Source: DATFLL01 sp035267785
Lineage (GTDB): Bacteria > Pseudomonadota > Gammaproteobacteria > DATFLL01
Reading direction: 5' to 3'
NCBI GenBank assembly: GCA_035267785.1
Contig: DATFLL010000035.1
Location: 1-55,549, forward strand
DNA length: 55,549 bases
In this document: piece by piece, positions 47,922-55,549 of the stretch
Numbering within the stretch: position 1 is the first letter of the stretch
Layout of the letters: the number at the start of each line of letters is the position of its first letter
Translations under genes and position numbers: made by a program
Notes under the pieces: model-generated
Told to the model about the DNA's origin: nothing
The model's input: the letters and a program-made list of their open reading frames with translations, nothing else
The model's database searches: none

Positions 47922-48980
47922 CTATTCCGCGGCTCCGTACAAGGCGCTGTGTCTGTAACGCCGATGAGCGTAGCGCACCAGCACCATGATGACCGCGGCC
48001 GCCGGCAGGGCAAGCAGCACCCCGAAGAAGCCGAACAGCTGTCCACCCGCCAGGACCGCAAAGATCACCGCCACCGGGTGCAGCCCAATGCGATCGCCGA
48101 CCAGCAGCGGCGTGAGCACCGTGCCTTCGACCAACTGTCCCACGCCGAAGACGAGCGCGACATAGATCAGGTGGACCGCGTCGTGGAACTGCATGAGCGC
48201 GGCGATGCCCGCCACGATGATCCCGACGATGAAACCGAGGTAGGGCACGAAGCTGACCATTCCCGCGACAAAGCCGATGAGCAAGGCCAGATCCAGCCCG
48301 ACGAGCCAAAGCCCCGTGGCATAGATCACGGCCAGACCCAACATGACCAGCAACTGCCCGCGCAGAAACGCGCCGAGCACCTCGTCGGACTGGCTCGCCA
48401 AATCGACGACCACCGGTTCGACCGATCGCGGCAGCAGCTCGCGCACTCGGGCGACGAGGATGTCCCAATCTCGCAGCAGATAGAACGTCACCACGGGGAT
48501 AAGCAGAAGATTGGCGACCCAACCGGCGAGTACCAATCCCGAGTGCGACACGGACGACAGCAGCGTGGCGGCGGCGCCGCCCGCGGCCTGCCAGTGCTCG
48601 CGCACCGAAGCCTTGACGGTGCCGAGGTCGACCGTCAACCCATGCAAGCCCAGGCGCTCGCGCACCCACGGCAGCGCGCTCTGCTGAACCCAATCGATCA
48701 GACCCGGCAGCTTGCCGCCCAGGACCCCGAGCTGGCGCTCGAGCAGCGGAATAAGGATCAGCAGCAGCGCCAATCCCAGCAGACTCAGAACAACGAAGAC
48801 GATGACTACCGACAGGCCGCGCGAAATACGCATTGCTTCGAGGCGATCGGCGAGCGGATCGCCCATGTACGCCAGCAGGGCCGCTATCAGAAAGGGCGTG
48901 AGCACCGGTGCCAAGAGGTACAACAACCACCCGCCCAGGGCCGCCGTGGCGAACAACAGCCACTTATTCGAATCAGTCAT
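47922..48980 (-). CDS. AI-2E family (PerM-like) membrane transporter
   Basis: 352 residues from the ATG at 48980 behind AGGAGGAGG. Eight membrane helices: LLYLLAPVLTPFLIAALLAY, VVIVFVVLSLLGLALLLILI, a central soluble part (residues 90-140), then NLLLIPVVTFYLLRDWDILV and AGMVSFVPYLGFIVGIIVAG, with the family motif GQLVEGTVLTPLLVGDRIGL and HPVAVIFAVLAGGQLFGFFG. The family was named for AI-2 export in E. coli, but many members transport ions, so the substrate is uncertain. It overlaps the CDP-alcohol transferase gene by 8 nt; its position next to hda and purM is conserved. Confidence 0.9.
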   Translation of the reverse strand: MTDSNKWLLFATAALGGWLLYLLAPVLTPFLIAALLAYMGDPLADRLEAMRISRGLSVVIVFVVLSLLGLALLLILIPLLERQLGVLGGKLPGLIDWVQQSALPWVRERLGLHGLTVDLGTVKASVREHWQAAGGAAATLLSSVSHSGLVLAGWVANLLLIPVVTFYLLRDWDILVARVRELLPRSVEPVVVDLASQSDEVLGAFLRGQLLVMLGLAVIYATGLWLVGLDLALLIGFVAGMVSFVPYLGFIVGIIVAGIAALMQFHDAVHLIYVALVFGVGQLVEGTVLTPLLVGDRIGLHPVAVIFAVLAGGQLFGFFGVLLALPAAAVIMVLVRYAHRRYRHSALYGAAE

Positions 48981-49536
48981 CCCTCCTCCTCGCCTCGACC
49001 ACCTCATTCGCCCGCCGGCTCCAGATCCATATATAGCTGGCGCCGCTGGCCAGGGTGGTCGTCAACACGATAACCAGCAGCGTGTCGGTCAATATCGACG
49101 GCAGCGAGCGCACCTGGTCCGCCAGGACCATGAAGACCAACAATATCTGAAACAACGTGTTCGCCTTGCTGATGAGCGTCGGTGCCATCTCGACCCGGGC
49201 GATACGCAGTTGATAATAGACGGCCCCCCCGACGATGATCAGATCGCGCGCGATGACCGCAGCCACGAGCCAAAGGGGTAGCAGCGCCAACCACCCCAAG
49301 GTGAGATAGGCGCACACCATGAGCAGCTTGTCGGCGATCGGATCGAGGATGGAGCCCAGACGGCTTACCCACCCGTAACGTTTGGCGAGAAAGCCGTCGA
49401 GCGCATCGGACAGTCCCGCGATCACGAATAAGACCAACGCCGGACCGAAACGTTGAGCCAACAGAAGCCAGACCAGCGGCCCAACCAGCAGGATCCGAAC
49501 GACGCTGATCAGGTTGGGGATGTCGCGGGTCCTCAC
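48973..49536 (-). CDS. CDP-alcohol phosphatidyltransferase family protein (PgsA-like)
   Basis: 187 residues. The CDP-alcohol motif reads SDALDGFLAKRYGWVSRLGS, ILDPIADKLL: Asp-Gly, Ala-Lys rather than Ala-Arg, Gly and two Asp at the standard spacing, so it should be catalytic. Four to five further helices. Similar to phosphatidylglycerophosphate synthase, but in this position (between DUF2066 and a PerM-like gene) the homologue is often of uncertain substrate, and a separate pgsA may exist elsewhere. GTG start overlaps the DUF2066 stop by 4 nt. Confidence 0.87.
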   Translation of the reverse strand: MRTRDIPNLISVVRILLVGPLVWLLLAQRFGPALVLFVIAGLSDALDGFLAKRYGWVSRLGSILDPIADKLLMVCAYLTLGWLALLPLWLVAAVIARDLIIVGGAVYYQLRIARVEMAPTLISKANTLFQILLVFMVLADQVRSLPSILTDTLLVIVLTTTLASGASYIWIWSRRANEVVEARRRDD

Positions 49537-50639
49537 GGCACGAGGCGATAGACGAGTTCCGGGACGGGACCGGCCGACGCCTGGACGGTGGTCTCGTCCG
49601 TGCCCGGCTGGGGCACAGCTTCACTGACCAGTGTATGCCCCAACGCAATTGCCTGGACTACCCCCAGCTGGTCGCCGCGGATCGTGAGTCGGAAGATGGC
49701 GCTGCCCGACTGCAGGACGGTGGGCTGCACGGCGCTGACCGGCGAGAGCGATGACAGATAATCCGCGGTGCGCGAGTACTGCGCCAGCGTCTTGACGTCG
49801 TCGACCTTGATCAAAAGACTGCGCTGCGTATCGTCAGTCGACGATTGCGCGTAACGCTGTGCCAGCGCGTCCGTCATATGATCGATCCCCGGGTCGATGG
49901 CCTCCGCCAGGGAGCTCCCCTCGCTCTGCCAGCTCTGACGGGTCTGTCCTTCATACAGGGTCCAGCGCGCGTGCCATTTGCCGTCGGAGGCCTGATAGAC
50001 ACGGCCGACGAGCACGCCGTCGGTAGCATAGCGCTGCGAGGCCTTCATGATCGCGTCCTGAAAATCGCCCCAGACGTCGGTCGCGCTGATATTGGACTGG
50101 TCCGCAAGGTCCAGCAGGGGCAGACGCAGCGGCAGACCGCGGCGCTCGGCCTCGGAAACGACGATCTGGTGGGCGGGACGCGCCGAGTCGGCACCCAGGA
50201 GCTCGCGCTGACCCCGGCTCTGGATCGCCAGCCACAGCAGCGCCACCGGGCGAGCCCGTCCCCAGACCGTGAGGCCGTGGCTGCGCAGCAGGCGGTCGAT
50301 GGCGGCGGGGTCGAACCGGACCCACAACGCGAGCGACTTGTCGGCATTCGCGCGCGCATCGGTACCGGCCGGCGGGACCCGGTACCGGTATTGCTGGACG
50401 TAATGGGTGGCTTGATCCAGGACATCGTTGATGTCCGGGATATCGGTCGCGGCGCTGTTGCCGGACACCTTGACCATGACCTGCCCCAGCGCCGCGCGAA
50501 TCGCCGTGGACCGCTCCTGCGCCGACTGCGTATCGACCGGAACCTGCGCTTCGTACAGGCCATCGACCTCGACCGCTCCCGCCACACGGGCAAGCGACAG
50601 GCCCAAGCCCATCACCGCCACCCACACCAGGGTCCGCAT
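49533..50639 (-). CDS. DUF2066 family exported protein
   Basis: 368 residues from the ATG at 50639, preceded by GGTGAG at 7 nt. Upstream starts at 50654 (ATG) and 50657 (GTG) are possible but less well spaced. Signal peptide RTLVWVAVMGLGLSLARVAGA. Diagnostic region: VDGLYEAQVPVDTQSAQERS, AIRAALGQVMVKVSGNSAAT, HYVQQYRYRVPPAG, LALWVRFDPAAIDRLLRSHG and TVWGRARPVALLWLAI. The family is periplasmic, with no known activity, and is typically found divergent from purM as here. Confidence 0.9.
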   Translation of the reverse strand: MRTLVWVAVMGLGLSLARVAGAVEVDGLYEAQVPVDTQSAQERSTAIRAALGQVMVKVSGNSAATDIPDINDVLDQATHYVQQYRYRVPPAGTDARANADKSLALWVRFDPAAIDRLLRSHGLTVWGRARPVALLWLAIQSRGQRELLGADSARPAHQIVVSEAERRGLPLRLPLLDLADQSNISATDVWGDFQDAIMKASQRYATDGVLVGRVYQASDGKWHARWTLYEGQTRQSWQSEGSSLAEAIDPGIDHMTDALAQRYAQSSTDDTQRSLLIKVDDVKTLAQYSRTADYLSSLSPVSAVQPTVLQSGSAIFRLTIRGDQLGVVQAIALGHTLVSEAVPQPGTDETTVQASAGPVPELVYRLVP

Positions 50640-50750
50640 TGTTTTACTCACCATCACTCACCCAATTTCCAGAATTCGCGCCCCGAGGGGCCAGTCAACC
50701 GCCCGACCGACGAGGCGTCTCCACTATACATTCCAAGGGCACCGGCGGCC

Positions 50751-50759
50751 TGATAGAAT
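50751..50759 (+). promoter_or_regulatory. Extended -10 promoter element upstream of purM
   Basis: TGATAGAAT matches the extended -10 consensus (TGnTATAAT) with one mismatch; transcription would begin near 50766 and give a 70-nt leader. No -35 is convincing. No PurR operator was seen. Confidence 0.45.
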
Positions 50760-50834
50760 GCCTATTATGCACCGAATTGAAACATAAAAGGTGCGACTCA
50801 ACCCACCCGACAAGCAGACCGAACTGGAGCGCCC

Positions 50835-51902
50835 GTGGCACGTAAACCGTCCCCCGCCGATTCGGGTCCCGCGCGGCCTCATCTGAGCTACCGGGACGCC
50901 GGTGTCGACATCGATGCGGGCAACCGTCTGATAGACGTCATCAAGCCTTTCGCCTCCCGCACCCGCCGCCCCGGCGTAATGAGCGGCCTGGGCGGCTTCG
51001 GGGCCCTATTCGAAATACCCAGCGGTTATCGCGAACCGGTGCTGGTCTCGGGTACGGACGGCGTGGGCACAAAGCTGCGCCTGGCGATGGACCTCGGCCA
51101 CCACGATACCATCGGCATCGATCTGGTCGCGATGTGCGTGAACGACCTGGTGGTTCAGGGGGCCGAACCCCTGTTCTTTCTGGATTACTACGCGACCGGG
51201 CGCTTGGATGTCGCCGTCGCCGCAGAGGTGATCAAGGGTATCGCCGCCGGGTGCGAACAGGCTGGCGCGGCGCTCATCGGCGGCGAGACGGCCGAAATGC
51301 CGGGGATGTATCACGGCTCGGATTACGACCTGGCGGGCTTTTGCGTCGGCGTCGTCGAAAAATCCAAAATCATCGACGGCAGCCGTGTCGGGCCGGGCGA
51401 CATACTCATCGGTCTGGCCTCCAGCGGGCCGCACTCCAACGGCTATTCCCTCATCCGCAAGGTCATCGACCTCAGCGGCGCTGACCTCTCGGCCCCGTGG
51501 GAGGGAACGACCCTGGGCGAGGCCCTGCTCTCGCCGACCCGGATCTACGTCAAGTCGCTGCTGGCGGTCTTGGAGAAGTCCGACGTGCACGCCCTGGCCC
51601 ATATCACCGGCGGCGGCTTCGTGGAGAACCTGCCGCGCGTCATGCCCGAGGGCACACGCGCCGTCATCGACGCAGGCGCCTGGCGCCGTCCGCCCGTGTT
51701 CGACTGGCTGCAGCAGGCCGGCAACATCGCCTCCCACGAGATGTACCGTACCTTCAACTGCGGCATCGGAATGGTTCTGTGCGTCGCGGCCGACGCAGCG
51801 GATACCGTTCTCGCCGCGCTGCAGCGCCACGGCGAGACGGCCTGGGCCATCGGGCACATCGAAGCCGCCGAAGCCGGCGAGCGCGTCGTCATCCAGGACT
51901 GA
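50835..51902 (+). CDS. purM: Phosphoribosylformylglycinamidine cyclo-ligase (AIR synthetase)
   Basis: Fifth step of purine synthesis: ATP-dependent ring closure of FGAM to AIR. 355 residues from a GTG start behind GGAGC. Visible: LSYRDAGVDIDAGNRLIDVI, the nucleotide loop LVSGTDGVGTKLRLAMDLG, IGIDLVAMCVNDLVVQGAEP, ALIGGETAEMPGMYHGSDYD, and ITGGGFVENLPRVMPEGTRA. It heads purM-purN-DUF3108 and is divergent from DUF2066. purL, acting just before it, starts this window some 50 kb away, so the pur genes are not one operon. Confidence 0.97.
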   Translation: MARKPSPADSGPARPHLSYRDAGVDIDAGNRLIDVIKPFASRTRRPGVMSGLGGFGALFEIPSGYREPVLVSGTDGVGTKLRLAMDLGHHDTIGIDLVAMCVNDLVVQGAEPLFFLDYYATGRLDVAVAAEVIKGIAAGCEQAGAALIGGETAEMPGMYHGSDYDLAGFCVGVVEKSKIIDGSRVGPGDILIGLASSGPHSNGYSLIRKVIDLSGADLSAPWEGTTLGEALLSPTRIYVKSLLAVLEKSDVHALAHITGGGFVENLPRVMPEGTRAVIDAGAWRRPPVFDWLQQAGNIASHEMYRTFNCGIGMVLCVAADAADTVLAALQRHGETAWAIGHIEAAEAGERVVIQD

Positions 51903-51903
51903 C

Positions 51904-52596
51904 ATGTCCCCGGCCGGGATTCAAGACACTGGCCGCGAGGCACCCCTGCCCATCGTGGTCCTGATCTCGGGCAACGGGAGCAATCTCCAGGCCATCATCG
52001 ACGCTATCGACGAGCGCGGCCTGCCCGCGCGCATCCGCGCCGTTATCAGTAACCGCGCCGACGCCTTCGGGCTGGAGCGCGCCCGTCGCGCCGGCATCCC
52101 GACCGAAGTCCTCGACCACCGCGAATTCGCCAGCCGCCAGGACTATGACCGCGCGCTGATGGCCCGTATCGACGCCCACGAGCCGGCGCTGGTGGTGCTC
52201 GCCGGCTTCATGCGCATCCTCACGCCGGCCCTGGTCGAGCATTACCTGGGGCGCATGCTCAACATCCATCCCTCCCTGCTGCCCAAATACCGCGGGCTGG
52301 ACACCCACCGCCGCGCCCTGGAGGACGGAGAGCTCGAGCACGGCTGCACGGTGCACTTCGTCACACCCGACCTGGACAGCGGCCCGGTGGTCCTGCAGGC
52401 CGCGGTGCCCGTACGCCCCGATGACGACGCCGGCGCGCTGGCCCGGCGGGTGCAGGAACAGGAGCACCTCATCTATCCGTTGGCGATCCGCTGGTTCGCC
52501 GAAGGCCGCCTGCGCCTCGCGGGCACTCAGGCCACGCTCGACGGCCATCCCATTGATGCGGCCGACTATCAGGGCAACCCGGAGCTCGCCGGATGA
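51904..52596 (+). CDS. purN: Phosphoribosylglycinamide formyltransferase 1
   Basis: Transfers a formyl group from 10-formyl-THF to GAR in the third step of purine synthesis. 230 residues from the ATG at 51904, one base after the purM stop. Motifs: VVLISGNGSNLQAIIDAIDE (phosphate loop), LVVLAGFMRILTPALVEHYL, LNIHPSLLPKYRGLDTHRRA with the catalytic Asn and His, and CTVHFVTPDLDSGPVVLQAA with the catalytic Asp. The N-terminus has an extra 15 residues (MSPAGIQDTGREAPL) before the core. Overlaps the DUF3108 gene by 4 nt. Confidence 0.96.
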   Translation: MSPAGIQDTGREAPLPIVVLISGNGSNLQAIIDAIDERGLPARIRAVISNRADAFGLERARRAGIPTEVLDHREFASRQDYDRALMARIDAHEPALVVLAGFMRILTPALVEHYLGRMLNIHPSLLPKYRGLDTHRRALEDGELEHGCTVHFVTPDLDSGPVVLQAAVPVRPDDDAGALARRVQEQEHLIYPLAIRWFAEGRLRLAGTQATLDGHPIDAADYQGNPELAG

Positions 52597-53378
52597 ACGC
52601 CGTCGGAACCCACACGGCGCGCGTGAGCCTCGGGCTGACGCTGGCCTTGGTAACCGCCGTGTCGGCGGCGCTGTCACCCCGGGCGGGCGAAGCGGGCGAG
52701 CTCAAGAGCCACTTCCCCGCCACTTACCGTGTCAGCAAGAACGGCTTTCCGCTCGGCCTTGCGGAGCGGCGCCTCCAGATACGCCCGGACGGCACGCAAA
52801 TCTTCACTTCCAAGGCGCACCCCACAGGCCTCGCCGCCCTGTTCGTCTCCGACAAGGTCACCGAGCGCAGCGTCGAGCAGCGCCAGGGCGATCGGATCCG
52901 ACCCCTGAGCTACCAGTACCGCCAAAGCGGCGGTAAGCACGAACGCCAATGGAGCCTGCATTTCGACTGGGCCGCCGACCGCGTCACCAGCTCCCACGAC
53001 AACATCCAGCATGCACTCGCACCCGACACGCAGGACCTGCTCAGCTTCCAGCTCGCGCTCATGCTCGACCTGCAGGCCGGCAAACGCAGCTTCAGTTATC
53101 CGATCGTCGACAAGAAGGAAGTGCACGACTACGGTTTCAAGGCGGCCGGCCGCCAGATGCTGCGCACCCCCGTCGGACGGCTCAAGACCCTCAAACTCGT
53201 CCACAAGGACGTGCAGGGCGAAGGCAGCTTCATATTCTGGTGCGCCGTGAACTACGGCTATCTGCCGGTGCGCATCGAACGCACGGACGAGGACGGCGAC
53301 AGGGTCACGATGGAGTTACATTCCATGCCGGGCAAGAGCGCGCAGTACCGCAGCCCGGACAACGACACGCTCGATTGA
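52593..53378 (+). CDS. DUF3108 family exported protein
   Basis: 261 residues. An N-terminal hydrophobic segment (LGLTLALVTAVSAALS) acts as a signal peptide or anchor. The mature protein begins LKSHFPATYRVSKNGFPLGL, then SFQLALMLDLQAGKRSFSYP, LRTPVGRLKTLKLVHKDVQG and LPVRIERTDEDGDRVTMEL, a beta-rich lipocalin-like pattern typical of DUF3108. Function unknown. The ATG overlaps the purN stop (ATGA); co-occurrence with purMN is common in gammaproteobacteria, but no purine link is known to me. Confidence 0.88.
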   Translation: MNAVGTHTARVSLGLTLALVTAVSAALSPRAGEAGELKSHFPATYRVSKNGFPLGLAERRLQIRPDGTQIFTSKAHPTGLAALFVSDKVTERSVEQRQGDRIRPLSYQYRQSGGKHERQWSLHFDWAADRVTSSHDNIQHALAPDTQDLLSFQLALMLDLQAGKRSFSYPIVDKKEVHDYGFKAAGRQMLRTPVGRLKTLKLVHKDVQGEGSFIFWCAVNYGYLPVRIERTDEDGDRVTMELHSMPGKSAQYRSPDNDTLD

Positions 53379-53414
53379 GCGGCGCGGAATTGTCGAAACG
53401 ATAGCGCAGAACGG

Positions 53415-53532
53415 TGTACAGGACGTACGAGTGTCGCGGGAGGACAGGACGATGTACAAGGACGTACGAGTGTAGCGGGAGGACAGGAAGTCCGAAGCGA
53501 CGCGACCTCCGCAGCAGTTTCTCAGCAGCCTG
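53415..53532. repeat. Dispersed intergenic element after dcd (copy 3 of 3), with 38-nt tandem duplication
   Basis: Plus strand: two tandem near-identical copies of a unit with TGTACA, GGACGTACGAGTGT, CGCGGGAGGACAGG (53415 and 53453, period 38); then CCGAAGCGACGCGACCTCCG, CAGCAGTTTCTCAGCAGCCT and the dcd stop. The GAGTGTCGCGGGAGG and GAAGCGAC/CTCCGCAGC-n-GTTT blocks are shared with the copy after prfC. Confidence 0.7.
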
Positions 53533-54099
53533 TCAGGCTTTGGGTAGCGTGACGCCCTCTTGCCCCTGATACTTGCCGCCGCGGTCTTTGTACGACGTGG
53601 CACATTCCTCGTCCGACTCGAAGAACAGCACCTGGGCCACACCCTCATTGGCGTAGATCTTGGCCGGCAAGGGTGTCGTATTGGAGAACTCCAGGGTCAC
53701 GTGCCCTTCCCATTCCGGTTCCAGGGGCGTGACGTTGACGATGATGCCGCAGCGTGCGTAGGTCGACTTGCCCAGACAGACCGTCAGCACGTTGCGCGGG
53801 ATGCGCAGATATTCCACGGTGCGGGCCAGGGCAAAGGAATTCGGGGGGATGATGCACACGTCGGATTTGACATCGACGAAGCTGTTGGCGTCGAAATTCT
53901 TGGGGTCGACGATAGCCGAGTTGATGTTGGTGAAGATCTTGAACTCGTCGGCGCAGCGGATATCGTAGCCGTAGCTCGAGGTGCCGTAGGAGATAACCCG
54001 GCCGGCGTCGGACTGGCGGACCTGTTCGGGTTCGAACGGTTCGATCATGGCGTGCTGTTCGGCCATGCGCCGAATCCACTTGTCGGACTTGATGCTCAT
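53533..54099 (-). CDS. dcd: dCTP deaminase
   Basis: Converts dCTP to dUTP, the main source of dUMP for thymidylate in this group. 188 residues from the ATG at 54099 (MSIKSDKWIRRMAEQHAMIE). Active-site elements: RVISYGTSSYGYDIRCADEF, LTVCLGKSTYARCGIIVNVT, and PLEPEWEGHVTLEFSNTTPL with the catalytic Glu, then a C-terminal Gly/Gln tail (DRGGKYQGQEGVTLPKA). This is the monofunctional type as far as can be seen. Downstream of mrp after 164 bp and a strong hairpin, so it probably has its own promoter. Confidence 0.96.
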   Translation of the reverse strand: MSIKSDKWIRRMAEQHAMIEPFEPEQVRQSDAGRVISYGTSSYGYDIRCADEFKIFTNINSAIVDPKNFDANSFVDVKSDVCIIPPNSFALARTVEYLRIPRNVLTVCLGKSTYARCGIIVNVTPLEPEWEGHVTLEFSNTTPLPAKIYANEGVAQVLFFESDEECATSYKDRGGKYQGQEGVTLPKA

Positions 54100-54202
54100 C
54101 GTCTGGAGTTCCCCACTCGAACTGCCGATCCAACCATGGCGCCACCCGTCTCGGACGGGGCCGGCGCTCCGCGATTACTGAACAAACCGCGCCCGATAAT
54201 AC

Positions 54203-54234
54203 ACAAACGGGCGGGGAAATTCCCGCCCGTTTGT
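54203..54234 (-). terminator. Terminator hairpin after mrp
   Basis: A 13-bp perfect inverted repeat: ACAAACGGGCGGG (54203-54215) and CCCGCCCGTTTGT (54222-54234), with a GAAATT loop. On the minus strand it lies 29 nt after the mrp stop codon. The U-tract is short (GTTTGT), so termination may be less than complete, but the stem is very stable. Confidence 0.75.
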
Positions 54235-54263
54235 AGGGCTGCTGCGCGAACCGGTGCCCCGGC

Positions 54264-55355
54264 TCAGTTGTTCTGAATGACGATATTCGGGAAGCGCGCG
54301 CTGTAGTCCTTGGCCTTGAGCGAGAGCTTGGCCGCCAAGCGGCGGGCGATTTCCCGATAGATCTGCGCGATCCGGCTATCGGGCTCGGCCACCACCGTCG
54401 GCTTGCCGCCGTCAGTCTCCTCGCGAATGCGGATGTCCAGCGGCAGGGCACCGAGGAAATCCACGTCGTACTGGTCGGACATACGCTGGCCGCCGCCCTC
54501 GCCGAAGATGTGCTCCTCATGGCCGCAGTTGCTGCAGATGTGGATGCTCATGTTCTCGATGATCCCCAGCACCGGCACGTCGACCTTCTCGAACATCTTC
54601 AGGCCCTTGCGCGCATCGAGCAGGGCGATGTCCTGCGGCGTCGTGACGATGACCGCGCCGCTGACCGGCACCTTCTGCGCCAGGGTGAGCTGGGTGTCGC
54701 CGGTACCGGGCGGCAGGTCGATGATCAGATAATCGAGATCGCCCCAGTTGGTGTCGTTCAGCAGTTGCTCCAGGGCCTGGGTGACCATGGGCCCGCGCCA
54801 GATCATCGGTGTCTCCTCGTCGATGAGGTAACCGATGGACATGGACTCGATCTGGTGCGCGACCAGCGGCTCGAGGGACTTGCCGTCCTTGGAGTCGGGC
54901 TTGGCGTTGATGCCCAGCATGCGCGGCTGGCTGGGCCCGTAAATATCCGCGTCCAGGATGCCGACCTTGGCACCCTCGGCCGAGAGGGCCAGCGCCAGGT
55001 TGACCGCCGTGGTCGACTTGCCGACACCGCCCTTGCCGGAGGCCACGGCAATGATGTTCTTCACCCCGTCGATGTGCTTGACGCCCTTCTGCACGGCGTG
55101 GCTCTCGACCTTGCTGGTGACGTTGACAGTGGCGCTGGCCACCCCGCTGATGGCTGCGACCTTCTCCTTGAGCTTGGCCGCGAGATCATCCGCATAACCC
55201 TTGGCCGGGTAACCGAGCACGACATCGACCGTGACCTTGTCACCGTCGACCTTGATCTCCTTGACGCACTTGGTGGACACCAAGTCCTTCTCGAGATTCG
55301 GCTCTATGAACTCCTTGAGCGCCGTCTCGACCTGCAATTGGGATACGCTAGCCAT
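54264..55355 (-). CDS. apbC: Iron-sulfur cluster carrier protein Mrp/ApbC
   Basis: P-loop ATPase that binds and transfers a 4Fe-4S cluster to target apoproteins in the cytosol. 363 residues from the ATG at 55355 behind GGAGG. N-terminal MIP18/DUF59 domain (about 1-90: VDVVLGYPAKGYADDLAAKL), then deviant Walker A IAVASGKGGVGKSTTAVNLA, switch I ILDADIYGPSQPRMLG, DYLIIDLPPGTGDTQLTLAQ, and the CxxC that holds the cluster (SIHICSNCGHEEHIFGEGGG). In E. coli the divergent neighbour is metG; the next bases here fit such a promoter region but no gene is visible. Confidence 0.96.
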   Translation of the reverse strand: MASVSQLQVETALKEFIEPNLEKDLVSTKCVKEIKVDGDKVTVDVVLGYPAKGYADDLAAKLKEKVAAISGVASATVNVTSKVESHAVQKGVKHIDGVKNIIAVASGKGGVGKSTTAVNLALALSAEGAKVGILDADIYGPSQPRMLGINAKPDSKDGKSLEPLVAHQIESMSIGYLIDEETPMIWRGPMVTQALEQLLNDTNWGDLDYLIIDLPPGTGDTQLTLAQKVPVSGAVIVTTPQDIALLDARKGLKMFEKVDVPVLGIIENMSIHICSNCGHEEHIFGEGGGQRMSDQYDVDFLGALPLDIRIREETDGGKPTVVAEPDSRIAQIYREIARRLAAKLSLKAKDYSARFPNIVIQNN

Positions 55356-55549
55356 TACACCCTCCTGCCTATATATTCTGCGGGCGCCGGCTACCGACCC
55401 AGAGCGGAGCCGGCGCCGCGATGTGACCGCCTATGGTACACGAATTCGCCAGCGCGGTCGCATCTGTCGTAGAATAACCACCGCCGACACAGGGGCTTAG
55501 CGCCGGACCGCGCCCTGGCCGGGCCCGGCCAGACCTGCTACTTTAGGCG
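55356..55549. other. Right-edge intergenic region upstream of mrp
   Basis: 194 bp to the window edge without a visible gene. It contains the mrp ribosome-binding site (AGGAGG near 55362-55367, minus strand), a short TATATA stretch (55370-55380) and a TAGAAT box on the plus strand near 55471 that could belong to a divergent gene beyond the edge. Confidence 0.35.

Noticed and set aside
1..55549. CRISPR arrays, prophage, insertion sequences, tRNA or rRNA genes
   Set aside because: I found no regular spaced repeats, transposase or integrase motifs, or cloverleaf/rRNA sequence anywhere in the window by eye; a tRNAscan or IS search could still reveal a short or degenerate case.

Overview
This is a GC-rich chromosomal window from a gammaproteobacterium. 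The gene pairs support this: divergent lptGF/pepA, pepA-holC-valS, ilvBNC-pssA-leuA, hda/perM-like/CDP-alcohol transferase/DUF2066 divergent from purMN, and a glutaminase-type PurL. Three DUF2173 genes, an RpfC/RpfG pair and YqhA suggest the Ectothiorhodospiraceae/Chromatiales or a related sulfur-oxidising lineage. That placement is inference. I see no phage, insertion sequence, CRISPR array, tRNA or rRNA. The window looks like core chromosome with a few accessory modules.

Layout. 1-2387 holds the 5' part of purL (minus). 2563-3689 is a run of three DUF2173 genes (minus), followed by an AT-richer intergenic region and an RDD membrane protein. 4821-6974 is lptF-lptG, divergent from pepA-holC-small protein-valS (7324-12685), with a terminator just before valS. 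13036-16662 is an rpfG-rpfC-like c-di-GMP signalling pair. 16726-21063 (minus) holds DUF2970, DUF3999, a UMF1-type MFS protein and LplT. 21476-23634 (minus) is an overlapping ECF sigma/DUF3619/small protein/DUF3106 operon plus a small secreted protein. 23786-28527 (minus) holds tcdA, a TatD-family gene, prfC, rimI and a type-4 uracil-DNA glycosylase. 28574-34491 (minus) is the branched-chain amino acid cluster ilvB-ilvN-ilvC-pssA-leuA, behind a leader that contains a terminator. mutS2-like precedes it.

From 36481 (plus): DUF3579, two DUF4124 proteins flanking a MIF-type tautomerase, proS and a lytic transglycosylase. 40575-43544 (minus) is a tightly overlapping thioredoxin-like/TolC/periplasmic adaptor/acylphosphatase operon without an inner-membrane pump gene. 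43775-45640 (minus) holds YqhA and two DUF4398 lipoproteins whose promoters are nearly the same sequence. 45749-47094 (plus) is arsC-wrbA-DUF2069. 47177-50639 (minus) is DUF2066, CDP-alcohol transferase, AI-2E-family permease and hda. 50835-53378 (plus) is purM-purN-DUF3108. 53533-55355 (minus) is mrp/apbC and dcd.

The most unusual things seen are: (i) a dispersed intergenic element found directly after the stop codons of prfC, hda and dcd; (ii) the shared promoter of the two DUF4398 genes; (iii) terminators placed between a promoter-like box and the start codons of valS and of ilvB; (iv) the pump-less TolC/adaptor/thioredoxin operon; (v) the RpfC/RpfG pair with no rpfF in view; (vi) a TatD-family protein whose HxH metal motif reads Gln-Thr-His; (vii) the DUF2173 triplet. 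I did not find one clearly new multi-gene system; (i), (ii) and (iv) are the best candidates for follow-up.
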